This document shows, piece after piece, positions 1 to 6,041 of a stretch of DNA of 12,094 bases (position 1 is the first letter of the stretch; each line of letters starts with the position of its first letter). The stretch comes from an uncultured Fretibacterium sp. GTDB lineage: Bacteria > Synergistota > Synergistia > Synergistales > Aminobacteriaceae. The notes beneath the pieces are model-generated. The model ran no database searches. It saw only the letters and a list, made by a program, of their open reading frames with translations, and had not been told where the DNA came from. The stretch covers positions 1 to 12,094 of the forward strand of contig NZ_CALIAA010000101.1 of NCBI RefSeq assembly GCF_938040765.1, given 5' to 3'. The position numbers and the translations under genes are program-made.

Positions 1-285
1 GCACGCACACTCAAACAAAGACGAGATCAAGGGAAATTATGTGTATCTATATCGAGGGGGTTGATAATCCCAAGCGGCCTCGCTCCGCCAATAACAACCT
101 GCCGACGACAAAAAGAAGGACGTGTTTAAAAACACACCACGCCCATATCATGATTCCTTTACTTACCCTGACCTTTTTTGACTGGGGTCCATGTCGATGC
201 GCGGTCCAGTGACCGAGTATCGACGCCGACGGGCGACCGCCTTCCGCGGGGCTGATTGAGCCTCGTGGGGTGCGTCGATCGCTTA
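1..285. other. Gene-free region downstream of tRNA-Leu
   Basis: I see no credible gene here; the open frames overlap the tRNA or look like random GC-rich frames. Seen directly: a strong imperfect hairpin at 193-224, listed separately, and a weak AT-rich inverted repeat at 122-135 (GTGTTT/AAACAC). Read on the minus strand, the weak repeat is followed by a pyrimidine-rich stretch, CCTTCTTTTT, so it could be a poor terminator for the tRNA transcript. A possible minus-strand promoter reads towards the window edge: TTGGGA at 68-73 and TATAGA at 46-51 with a 16-base spacer. Each box matches consensus at only four of six positions, so it stays tentative. Confidence 0.4.
193..224. repeat. Imperfect inverted repeat / hairpin 3' of tRNA-Leu
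   Basis: The arms are GTCGATGCGCGGTC (193-206) and GACCGAGTATCGAC (211-224) around a CAGT tetraloop. They form about 14 pairs, with one G-U pair and one mismatch. The repeat lies about 60 bases beyond the encoded CCA end of the tRNA on the minus strand. No T-run follows on either side, so it is not a standard intrinsic terminator. It could be a processed 3' trailer structure, part of a small RNA, or a protein-binding inverted repeat. The role is unknown. Confidence 0.5.
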
Positions 286-370
286 TGGTGCGGGGAAGGG
301 GACTTGAACCCCTACGCCACAAGGGCGCCAGATCCTAAGTCTGGTGCGTCTGCCGTTCCGCCACCCCCGC
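286..370 (-). tRNA. tRNA-Leu (anticodon UAG)
   Basis: Read on the minus strand, the cloverleaf closes fully. The acceptor stem is GCGGGGG with TCCCCGC (one G-U pair). The anticodon stem CCAGA/TCTGG encloses the loop CTTAGGA, giving anticodon TAG, which reads CUN leucine codons. The long variable arm (CGCCCTTGTGGCG) is the class II feature expected for tRNA-Leu. The T-arm has a GGGG stem and a TTCAAGT loop, the discriminator base is A, and CCA is encoded at 286-288. The length is 85 bases with CCA, normal for tRNA-Leu. It stands alone, about 95 bases downstream of the substrate-binding protein gene, with a promoter of its own just upstream. Confidence 0.97.
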
Positions 371-390
371 ACTTTTCCGCCCGCCCCGAT

Positions 391-399
391 ATTCTATCA
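391..399 (-). promoter_or_regulatory. Extended -10 promoter of tRNA-Leu
   Basis: On the minus strand the sequence TGATAGAAT sits here: a TGN extension directly followed by TAGAAT, five of six to the -10 consensus. The expected start of transcription is near 384, about 13 bases before the mature tRNA 5' end. No good -35 box is seen at 414-419 (TGCGCA), which is common for extended -10 promoters. Confidence 0.5.
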
Positions 400-464
400 C
401 GCCGCATCGCGCCTGCGCAGGATTGGGTACGGCGTGGGGAAGAGGGTCGGGCCAAAGGCTCGTG

Positions 465-1664
465 TCAATATGAAAAATAAGCGGGCCCCTGAGTTGAAAG
501 CGTTTTCAGAAGGAAATACCCGCGGTCCCGTATCTCCAGAATATAGACCTGACGGCGGCGGGGCCGGTGAAGCTCGGGGTTCACGTCGAGCACCTGATTG
601 CCGAAGGGAATCCGCTCGGCTCGGCCCAGACGGTCCAGCAGCGCCGGGCGGTCCAGGCTCTCCAAAGGGCCCGGCAGTGCGTTCAGCCCCTGAATCAGCC
701 ATTGGGCCAGGGCATCGGCACGGCCTGCTGCGACGGAGTCCGGGACCTGGAGGGTCCGGGTGTTCCACAGGTGTCGCTTGAGCTCCTGAAAGCCGCCGTG
801 TTTTTCCAGAAAAAGGTTCTGGTCGGCGAAGACCATCCCATGGAAGGACAAAAACGACTCGTCCGGCCTGCCGCAGTGCCACAGCCTCCAGGGCGTGAGG
901 GTGCGCATGAAGGTGCGCCACATCTCCTTGGAGGCCATGTTGCCCATGAACGCGACCAGGACGCCCTGCCCGGAGCTCTCGACCTCCTCCACGAGAAGGG
1001 CGAAGGTGTCGGTCACCGAGGCGTCCACCCAGTAGGGCATGGGCATGAATCCGGCGTCGAGCAGGAGCGATTGGCACAGCTTCGCCTCACGTTCCTGATG
1101 GACCGTGAAGCGGCTCCCCATGAGGGCCAGGCGGTCCTGCGAAGTGAGCGTTTCGACGGCGTAGGCGGCCAGGGCCTCGCTCCTGTAGTCGCGGAAAAGG
1201 TCGAGGCCGAAGACGAAGGGCAGGAGCCGGCCGTCAGCCCGGTGGAAGGAAACGTCCTCCCCGTTCGCCAGCATGAGGGGAATGCCGAGCGCGGCCGCCC
1301 TCCCGATCAGGATGCGGTCGACCTCGGGGGTGGCAAAACTTAGCAAGGCGACCGTATATTTGTCGACCGGCAGCGGAGCCGTGGCCGTACTGCCCTCGTC
1401 CATCGGGGGAAGATAGACGAACCGGAGGTCGTGCCCTCGGACCCCCTTGCCGCTCTCGTCGATCTCCGCCTCGTGCCAGGAGAGGGCCGCGCGTATGGAT
1501 CTCCCCACGTTGTCCTCCCAGCCGCCCTCCGGGGCGACCACAAGGACTTTCCACGTCCAGTCCTTGTCCTGCTGCGCCCAGGCGGTTCCCTCCGCGCCCC
1601 ATCCGGCCGAGAAAAGAAGAAAAAATGCTGCAAATATCGAGAAGAACTTCATTGGACCCCGCAT
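465..1664 (-). CDS. Secreted type 1 periplasmic-binding-fold protein (ABC substrate-binding-like)
   Basis: This is probably an exported solute-binding protein of the Leu/Ile/Val-binding (Peripla_BP_6-like) superfamily. It has an N-terminal signal peptide: a Lys, then a hydrophobic run FFSIFAAFFLLFSAGWG, then a likely AWA-QQ cleavage site near residue 30. The mature part begins with a beta strand (WKVLVVAP), followed by VGRSIRAALSWHEAEI and a GVRGHDLRFVYLP segment. That order matches the opening of the fold, where a helix is followed by the 'GI.G..L' turn. The C-terminal RRRQVYILEIRDRGYFLL strand also fits the family. I chose the ATG at 1664 because GGAGG lies ten bases upstream; ATGs at 1685 and 1652 are alternatives. 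No permease or ATPase genes adjoin it, and its ligand is unknown. The family call is moderate, from pattern only. Confidence 0.65.
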   Translation of the reverse strand: MRGPMKFFSIFAAFFLLFSAGWGAEGTAWAQQDKDWTWKVLVVAPEGGWEDNVGRSIRAALSWHEAEIDESGKGVRGHDLRFVYLPPMDEGSTATAPLPVDKYTVALLSFATPEVDRILIGRAAALGIPLMLANGEDVSFHRADGRLLPFVFGLDLFRDYRSEALAAYAVETLTSQDRLALMGSRFTVHQEREAKLCQSLLLDAGFMPMPYWVDASVTDTFALLVEEVESSGQGVLVAFMGNMASKEMWRTFMRTLTPWRLWHCGRPDESFLSFHGMVFADQNLFLEKHGGFQELKRHLWNTRTLQVPDSVAAGRADALAQWLIQGLNALPGPLESLDRPALLDRLGRAERIPFGNQVLDVNPELHRPRRRQVYILEIRDRGYFLLKTLSTQGPAYFSY

Positions 1665-1708
1665 CGGAACGCCGCCTCCCTGCATCCGTAATCCTGCGTC
1701 CTTAGTTA

Positions 1709-1714
1709 ATTATA
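1709..1714 (-). promoter_or_regulatory. Possible -10 box for the substrate-binding protein gene
   Basis: A perfect TATAAT lies on the minus strand in the 53-base gap between the HAD gene and the binding-protein gene. A start of transcription near 1702 would leave a short leader. No recognisable -35 box is found 16-18 bases upstream (CTCCGG at 1732-1737), so it may only supplement read-through from the HAD gene. Confidence 0.3.
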
Positions 1715-1717
1715 CGA

Positions 1718-2536
1718 CTACAATCGGCGGCCCGGAGCCGCGAAAGGGGCTGTGGCGAAGGCGGGGGAGAGGATGTGGTCGATCAGGGCGCGGATGCCGT
1801 GCTCCGAGACGGGGGGGATGATGAGGTCGGCCTCCCGAAGCAGCGCCTCGTGTGCGTTGGAAGGCGAGGCCGCGACGTCTGCGCGGCGCAGAAGCTCCCT
1901 GTCGTTGCAGTGGTCCCCGGCCGCCACGATCACCTCGGGCCGGGTGGGCAGCTCCGCGAGGAGGCGGTCCAGCGCGCTTCCCTTGGAGACGCCCAGGGGC
2001 TGGATGTCCATGAACTGCGGGCCTCCGGGGCAGATCTCGGCCTCGCGTCCGAAGCGCTCCCGAAGGTCCTTCTCCACCTCGGGCATGAGCCGGGATTCCA
2101 TCCACAGGCAGATGCGGAAGACGGGCTCCGTCACCACCGGCTCCGTTACGAGGCGGATGGGGCCGAGGTTTGCGAAGAAGCTCCGGGTCTGCGTGTCCGT
2201 CTCCCGGCAGGAGATGCGTTCGTCGCCGGACACCTGGAGCTCGAGGGGCAGCGTCCAGACGTACTCCAGGATGCGGTTGGCCAGGTTCTCCTCCATCAGG
2301 CGGCTGTAGAGGGGGCGCCCGACGGGGTCCACGATGCGGCCTCCGTTATAGAGGATCGAGGGACGGGTCACCCCGATCGCCTCCATGTGTCCGCGGGCCG
2401 TGCTGTAGGTTCGCCCCGTGGCGACCATGATCTCCCAGCCTGCGCTGCGGAGACGGGAACAGGCCTCCCGAACCTCGTCCGCGACGGCCTCTCCGATCGA
2501 CAACGTGTCGTCTATATCCGTGATGAACAGTTTCAT
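1718..2536 (-). CDS. Cof-type HAD-IIB family hydrolase (phosphatase)
   Basis: A cytosolic Mg-dependent phosphatase of the haloacid dehalogenase superfamily, 272 residues, the usual size for the Cof/sucrose-phosphatase-like IIB group. All four motifs are present. Motif I is DIDDT, with nucleophile D7 and acid D9. Motif II is ATGR (39-42). Motif III is K185, in SKGSAL. Motif IV is GDHCND (207-212). The NGG at 64-66, typical of the family, is also there. The cap domain lies between motifs II and III. The substrate cannot be read from sequence; sugar phosphates or other small phosphomonoesters are usual. GAGG six bases before the ATG supports the start. The cap holds a tandem duplication, VTEPV-VTEPV (130-139), encoded by two adjacent 15-base copies. 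The gene lies after the ompH terminator and just before the binding-protein gene. Confidence 0.9.
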   Translation of the reverse strand: MKLFITDIDDTLSIGEAVADEVREACSRLRSAGWEIMVATGRTYSTARGHMEAIGVTRPSILYNGGRIVDPVGRPLYSRLMEENLANRILEYVWTLPLELQVSGDERISCRETDTQTRSFFANLGPIRLVTEPVVTEPVFRICLWMESRLMPEVEKDLRERFGREAEICPGGPQFMDIQPLGVSKGSALDRLLAELPTRPEVIVAAGDHCNDRELLRRADVAASPSNAHEALLREADLIIPPVSEHGIRALIDHILSPAFATAPFAAPGRRL

Positions 2537-2602
2537 GCCAAACCTCGGGCTCCCTTCAGGAGCGGGAAACCCCGGGCCCTTGGAAATCCCGGGAACATGA
2601 AG

Positions 2603-2629
2603 AAAGGCTGCGCGCGGGGCGCAGCCTTT
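2603..2629 (-). terminator. Intrinsic terminator downstream of the ompH-like gene
   Basis: This is a perfect 11-pair stem (AAAGGCTGCGC / GCGCAGCCTTT) with a five-base loop. On the minus strand it is followed by a modest U-rich tail (TTTCTTC, partly in the stem). It lies 26 bases past the ompH stop codon and before the HAD gene. Read-through is likely to be partial, since no clear promoter is seen for the HAD gene. Confidence 0.75.
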
Positions 2630-2654
2630 CCATCGGTAAATGCTGTGGGGCCGT

Positions 2655-3110
2655 CTATTTCTTCTTGGGCGCGGCGTTGCCTTTGGCCAGCTGCTGAATG
2701 ACGTCCTGCGTGATGTCCGAACCGCCGATCAGGACGACGGACTTGTTGAGGACGAGGGTCAGCTTCTTGTTCACGGCCACCTCACGGACGGCCTGCTGGC
2801 AGTCCCTGAAGATGGGGTCCATGATCTTCTGCTCTTCCTTGGCCAGCTCCATCCGTTTTGCCTGGACGATCTGAGCCTTCTTGGCGGGGTCGGACTCCTT
2901 GTCGGCGGCGGCCTTCGCCTCGGTCTCCTTCTGGCGGGATATCGTCGCCAGCTGAGCCTTGGCGTCGTTCATCTTCGGGTGGTTGTTGGTGACTTCGTAC
3001 ATATCGATGACGCCGACGGAATCGACCGCCGCGTTCGCGGCTCCACCCGCGGCAAGCACAAACACAATCGCCGTTACGCTCAAAACCAGAAAGTTTCTCA
3101 AAAACAACAT
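2655..3110 (-). CDS. OmpH/Skp family periplasmic chaperone
   Basis: A small exported protein of 151 residues. Family members hold unfolded outer-membrane proteins in the periplasm. The signal peptide is clear: MLFLRN, then a hydrophobic core LVLSVTAIVFVLAAGG, with cleavage after AANA (about residue 27). The mature protein starts with VDSVGVIDMYEVTNNHPK, which is the family's 'VG.VD...V...HP' opening. A charged, Lys/Ala/Glu-rich helical hairpin arm follows (about residues 48-110), then the typical 'KKLTLVLNKS' return strand and a lysine-rich tail (PKKK). AGGAGG at 3116-3121, five bases before the ATG, fixes the start. The gene has its own promoter inside the end of manC and a terminator behind it, so it is probably a single-gene unit. 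Neither bamA nor lpxD, frequent partners of skp, is in the window. Confidence 0.85.
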   Translation of the reverse strand: MLFLRNFLVLSVTAIVFVLAAGGAANAAVDSVGVIDMYEVTNNHPKMNDAKAQLATISRQKETEAKAAADKESDPAKKAQIVQAKRMELAKEEQKIMDPIFRDCQQAVREVAVNKKLTLVLNKSVVLIGGSDITQDVIQQLAKGNAAPKKK

Positions 3111-3176
3111 GAATCCCTCCTAATAGGCTTGAAATCCAAAGCTTTGCCCTTTTCCCCTCAGGCACGACCAACTGGC

Positions 3177-3205
3177 ATTCTAGCATCGATGGAGGGCGGT
3201 ACAAA
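3177..3205 (-). promoter_or_regulatory. Promoter of the ompH-like gene
   Basis: On the minus strand TAGAAT (3177-3182) is preceded directly by TGC, an extended -10. A -35-like TTTGTA (3200-3205) sits 17 bases upstream. The start of transcription would fall near 3170, giving a leader of about 60 bases with AGGAGG at its end. The -10 overlaps the stop codon of manC. Confidence 0.5.
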
Positions 3206-4631
3206 CGTCAGGATTACTCATATTCCTACCCGTGGAACCGTCGGGGCTCTCGGTCCGCTCCGTGCCTGCGGTGTCCTCGCCCTCGCCCCAATATTTGCCT
3301 TCCAGGACCGACGCGACCTCGAGGGCGATCCGCCCGCAGTTCTCCAGCCGGCAGGGGACGTTCTTGGGGATGAAGATCCCGTCCCCCTCGGGGACGAAGC
3401 GCTCCTCGTCTCCAAGGCGCACGCGCGCCGCCCCCTTCACGACGATCCAGTGCTCGGCGCTGTGGCAGCGGGGCGGGAACGATGCCGCCTTGCCCGGCGT
3501 CATCACCAGGTGCCGGACCTTGAAGCGCTCCGCCTCGCAGAGGACCCGGTAGGCCCCCCAGGGCCTCGTACACTCGGAGATCTGGCTGACCTCCCGCCGC
3601 CCCTCGGCCTTCAGTCCCCGGACGACGTCGCGCACGCCCTGAGAGGCTCCGCGCCGCGTGACGAAGAGCGCGTCGGGCGAATCGACGACGATGAGGCCCT
3701 CGACGTCGCTCAGCACCGTCAGCCGGTTCCGGGAGTCCACGAAACAGTCGGAGGCATTCCGGAGCGTCACGTCCCCGACCGTCGCGTTGCCCCGCTCGTC
3801 GCGGTCGGACACCTCGTGCAGCGCGTCCCAGGATCCGACGTCGGACCAGCCCGCGTCCATCGGAACCACCGCCACCCTCCGGGCCCGCTCCATGACGGCG
3901 CAGTCGAAGGAGACGGGCTCGATGCCCTCGAAGTCCCCGGCCAGGGCCTCCGTTCCCCGCCCCGCAAGGGCGGCCAGGTCCGGGGCCGTCCGCTCGAGCT
4001 CCCGCTGGAGAGAGCCGAGGGTGAAGACGAACACGCCGCCGTTCCAGAGATAGTCGCCGCTTCGCAGGTACTCCCGCGCGGTCTCCAGGTTGGGCTTCTC
4101 CACGAACGCCTCGGCCTCGAACCAGGCTCCCCGCTCCGCGCCTTTGCGGATGTAGCCGAAACCGGTGTCGGGCCGGTCGGGGACGATGCCCAATGTCGCC
4201 AGGTATCCCGCCGCCGCGGCCTCCGCCGCGCGCTCCAGGGCTGCAGCGAAGGCGTCCGGATCGCGGACGATGTGGTCGCTGGGGGTGACGATCACGATGT
4301 CCCCGTCCCCCGCGCCGGACTCCCGGAGCGACTCGCAGCCCAGCAAGATGGCCGGCGCCGTGCTGCGCATCGTCGGCTCCGTCACGATGAGGTCCTCGAA
4401 CGGCCCCGCGACCTCCCGGGCCTGATGGGCCACCAGGGAGCCCCACTGGGCTCCGGTCACCGCCCGCAGGTGTTCCACGGGCAGGATGCGCAGCATCCGC
4501 ACGATCGTCTCTTGAAACAGCGTCCGTGTGCCGGACAGGGCCAAAAACTGTTTGGGCAGGTCCTCCCGGGACCTCGGCCATAGCCGCGTCCCGCTTCCTC
4601 CCGTGAGGATCAGGCCATAAAGTTCGGACAT
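3180..4631 (-). CDS. manC: Mannose-1-phosphate guanylyltransferase with degenerate type II isomerase cupin
   Basis: Makes GDP-mannose from mannose-1-phosphate and GTP in the cytosol, for surface polysaccharide or glycan synthesis. The N-terminal nucleotidyltransferase domain shows GGSGTRLWPRSR (11-22), PKQF (26-29), TEPTMRSTAPAI (84-95), PSDH (117-120), VEKP (177-180), WNGGVFVF (197-204) and DAGWSDVGSW (259-268). These are hallmarks of the ManC/AlgA/CpsB family, and 483 residues is the usual bifunctional length. The C-terminal cupin begins at RPWGAYRVL (356-364). Its expected metal ligands are mostly gone: the Q.H motif reads P386-P-R388, the last His is C427, and only E393 remains. The isomerase step may therefore be lost. 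A tail of about 30 residues without a known motif follows. I chose the ATG at 4631 because GGGAG lies eight bases upstream; the ATG at 4637 is too close to it. Confidence 0.9.
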   Translation of the reverse strand: MSELYGLILTGGSGTRLWPRSREDLPKQFLALSGTRTLFQETIVRMLRILPVEHLRAVTGAQWGSLVAHQAREVAGPFEDLIVTEPTMRSTAPAILLGCESLRESGAGDGDIVIVTPSDHIVRDPDAFAAALERAAEAAAAGYLATLGIVPDRPDTGFGYIRKGAERGAWFEAEAFVEKPNLETAREYLRSGDYLWNGGVFVFTLGSLQRELERTAPDLAALAGRGTEALAGDFEGIEPVSFDCAVMERARRVAVVPMDAGWSDVGSWDALHEVSDRDERGNATVGDVTLRNASDCFVDSRNRLTVLSDVEGLIVVDSPDALFVTRRGASQGVRDVVRGLKAEGRREVSQISECTRPWGAYRVLCEAERFKVRHLVMTPGKAASFPPRCHSAEHWIVVKGAARVRLGDEERFVPEGDGIFIPKNVPCRLENCGRIALEVASVLEGKYWGEGEDTAGTERTESPDGSTGRNMSNPDVCTALHRC

Positions 4632-4746
4632 CTCCATCGCTCCCTGCAGTATAATTTAGACATGAAAGTGCGGACGCCGCTCCGTTCCGCTCCCCGGCCT
4701 CGATATCATGGGCTGCATGGCGCAGGACGGCGGGGGGTCCTTGTGG

Positions 4747-4775
4747 ATTGTATCCCTTTGAAATGGTACAATCAA
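4747..4775 (-). promoter_or_regulatory. Promoter of manC (minus strand)
   Basis: On the minus strand TTGATT (4770-4775) and TACAAT (4747-4752) are separated by 17 bases, a good sigma-70-type spacing. Transcription would start near 4740, leaving a leader of about 110 bases before manC. The -10 box is one arm of the inverted repeat GATTGTA-N14-TACAATC; the other arm overlaps the -35 box. Confidence 0.5.
4764..4772 (+). promoter_or_regulatory. Extended -10 promoter of arcC (plus strand)
   Basis: TGGTACAAT: a TGN extension followed by TACAAT (five of six). The start of transcription would be near 4779. There is no good -35 at the right distance (TTGTGG at 4741-4746 is 20 bases away). It overlaps the manC -35 box on the other strand, so the two promoters may compete. 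Confidence 0.45.
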
Positions 4776-4957
4776 CAAAAGATTTTTGGGCCGATACCGA
4801 TAACGACAATGGGGCCCGAGGGATAGACCCCACCGGCGGGCGAGATAGCGAATATGGCGTCGCTTCGCCGGGACGGGAGCGTTGGAGCTCGATGTTGGCG
4901 TTCTGTGGGGCGCCTGGATCTTATGAAATGGGACGACGAAAGGGGCAGGGAACTTCT

Positions 4958-5917
4958 ATGGGCAAGCTGGCGGTGGTCGCGGTCGGAGGAAACTCGCTGA
5001 TCAGGGATGAGGCTCATAAGACCGTAGCGGATCAGTACGCGGCCATATGTGAGACGGCGGTCCATATCACGGATATGATCGAGAGCGGCTACGACGTGGT
5101 CGTCACCCACGGCAACGGCCCTCAGGTTGGCTTCATCCTGCGCCGTTCGGAGATCGCCGAGCAGGCGGAGGGGATGCATCCGGTCCCGCTGGTGAACTGC
5201 GGCGCGGACTCGCAGGGGGCCATAGGATATCAGATCCAGCAGGCCATGGGCAACGAGTTCCGGCGGAGGGGGCTGAACAAGTCCGCCGTGACGGTCGTGA
5301 CTCAGGTCCTGGTGGATGCGGAGGACCCCGCGTTCGGAAAACCCTCGAAACCGATCGGCTCCTTTTTCGGGGAGGATCGGGTGGATCGGGTACGCCGCGA
5401 GCATCCCGACTGGACCCTGGTCAGCGATGCCGGACGCGGCTACCGCCGGGTGGTAGCCTCTCCGATGCCGAAGGAGATCATCGAGGCCCCGGCCATCGAG
5501 AGTCTGCTGGGTCAGGGGTATTGCCTCGTTGCCGTCGGCGGCGGCGGCATACCCGTGGTCCGGCGTCCCGACGGGACGCTTGAGGGACGGGATGCCGTCA
5601 TCGACAAGGACTTCGCATCGAGCCTCCTGGCCTCGCGTCTGAAGGCCGACCTGCTGGTCATCTCCACGGGGGTCCCTCAGGTCTGCATCAATTTCGGCAG
5701 GCCGGACCAGAGGGCTCTGAGTCGGGTAACGGCTGAGGAGCTGAAACGTTATGCGGACGAGGGGCATTTCGCGCCGGGCAGCATGCTCCCCAAGATTCAG
5801 GCCGTCATTCAGTTTCTGGAGTGCCCGGGCAGGGAGGGGCGACGTGCCCTCATCACGGATCCTCAGTCCCTGGGCAGGGCCGTTGAGGACAGAGCGGGAA
5901 CGCACGTAGTGCCTTGA
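4958..5917 (+). CDS. arcC: Carbamate kinase
   Basis: Transfers phosphate between carbamoyl phosphate and ADP, yielding ATP, NH3 and CO2 in the last step of arginine-deiminase or other carbamoyl-producing catabolism; cytosolic. The 319 residues match the family's usual length. Family motifs are GGN (10-12), HGNGPQVG (51-58), DAGRGYRRVV (157-166), GGGGIP (194-199), IDKD (215-218) and GHFAPGSMLPKI (269-280), and the protein ends with the typical GTHVVP. The ATG at 4958 is preceded by AGGGA and places KLAVVAVGGN at the N terminus as in relatives. The frame is open further upstream, but that extension has no family similarity. No arcA, arcB or carbamoyltransferase gene is nearby, so the pathway cannot be fixed from here. 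Confidence 0.95.
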   Translation: MGKLAVVAVGGNSLIRDEAHKTVADQYAAICETAVHITDMIESGYDVVVTHGNGPQVGFILRRSEIAEQAEGMHPVPLVNCGADSQGAIGYQIQQAMGNEFRRRGLNKSAVTVVTQVLVDAEDPAFGKPSKPIGSFFGEDRVDRVRREHPDWTLVSDAGRGYRRVVASPMPKEIIEAPAIESLLGQGYCLVAVGGGGIPVVRRPDGTLEGRDAVIDKDFASSLLASRLKADLLVISTGVPQVCINFGRPDQRALSRVTAEELKRYADEGHFAPGSMLPKIQAVIQFLECPGREGRRALITDPQSLGRAVEDRAGTHVVP

Positions 5918-5968
5918 GCGTTCTTCCGCCTTTCTTTTTGTCGTTTTCCCACGTTTTTGTATGCGCTG

Positions 5969-5997
5969 AAAAAAACCGCTGGGTGCTCCGGCAGCGG
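5969..5997. terminator. Hairpin between arcC and pilB, T-tract on the minus side
   Basis: The stem is CCGCTG (5976-5981) with CAGCGG (5992-5997) and a ten-base loop. Seven A residues (5969-5975) precede it. Read on the minus strand this is a textbook intrinsic terminator, with the stem followed by seven T. On the plus strand the stem can extend (AAACCGCTG with CAGCGG-G-TTT, one bulged G) but no free T-run follows. It may end arcC transcription weakly and stop antisense transcription coming from pilB. Confidence 0.5.
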
Positions 5998-6041
5998 GTT
6001 TCGTGTCGCGATTGAGTCAGGAGGCGGAGGTTCTCAATACG

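Larger units (their letters stand above)
4632..4957. other. Divergent intergenic region with structured arcC leader
   Basis: These 326 bases lie between manC (minus) and arcC (plus) and hold no convincing gene. Promoter elements for both directions cluster at 4747-4775. Beyond them the plus strand would carry a leader of about 180 bases. It contains a stem of CCGGCG (4833-4838) with CGCCGG (4866-4871), topped by AGCGA (4847-4851) with TCGCT (4860-4864), and a GGGCC/GGCCC pair at 4788-4792 and 4813-4817. I recognise no known riboswitch. The frame of arcC stays open upstream to 4748, but those residues do not look like a carbamate kinase N terminus. Confidence 0.5.

Noticed and set aside
47..322. 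Small minus-strand open frame at the left edge
   Set aside because: It overlaps the tRNA-Leu gene, has no ribosome-binding site worth noting and no recognisable feature.
2640..4583. Long plus-strand open frame opposite ompH and manC
   Set aside because: It runs through two genes and their promoter region. Its composition is that of a reverse-frame shadow and no family motif is visible.
4650..4655. TATAAT on the plus strand just upstream of manC
   Set aside because: No -35 box at a workable distance and no TGN extension. A start there would give arcC a leader of almost 300 bases; the element at 4764-4772 is better placed.
4748..4957. N-terminal extension of carbamate kinase by 70 residues
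   Set aside because: The residues show no similarity to the family, would begin at a TTG inside promoter elements, and the ATG at 4958 has a ribosome-binding site and the expected N terminus.
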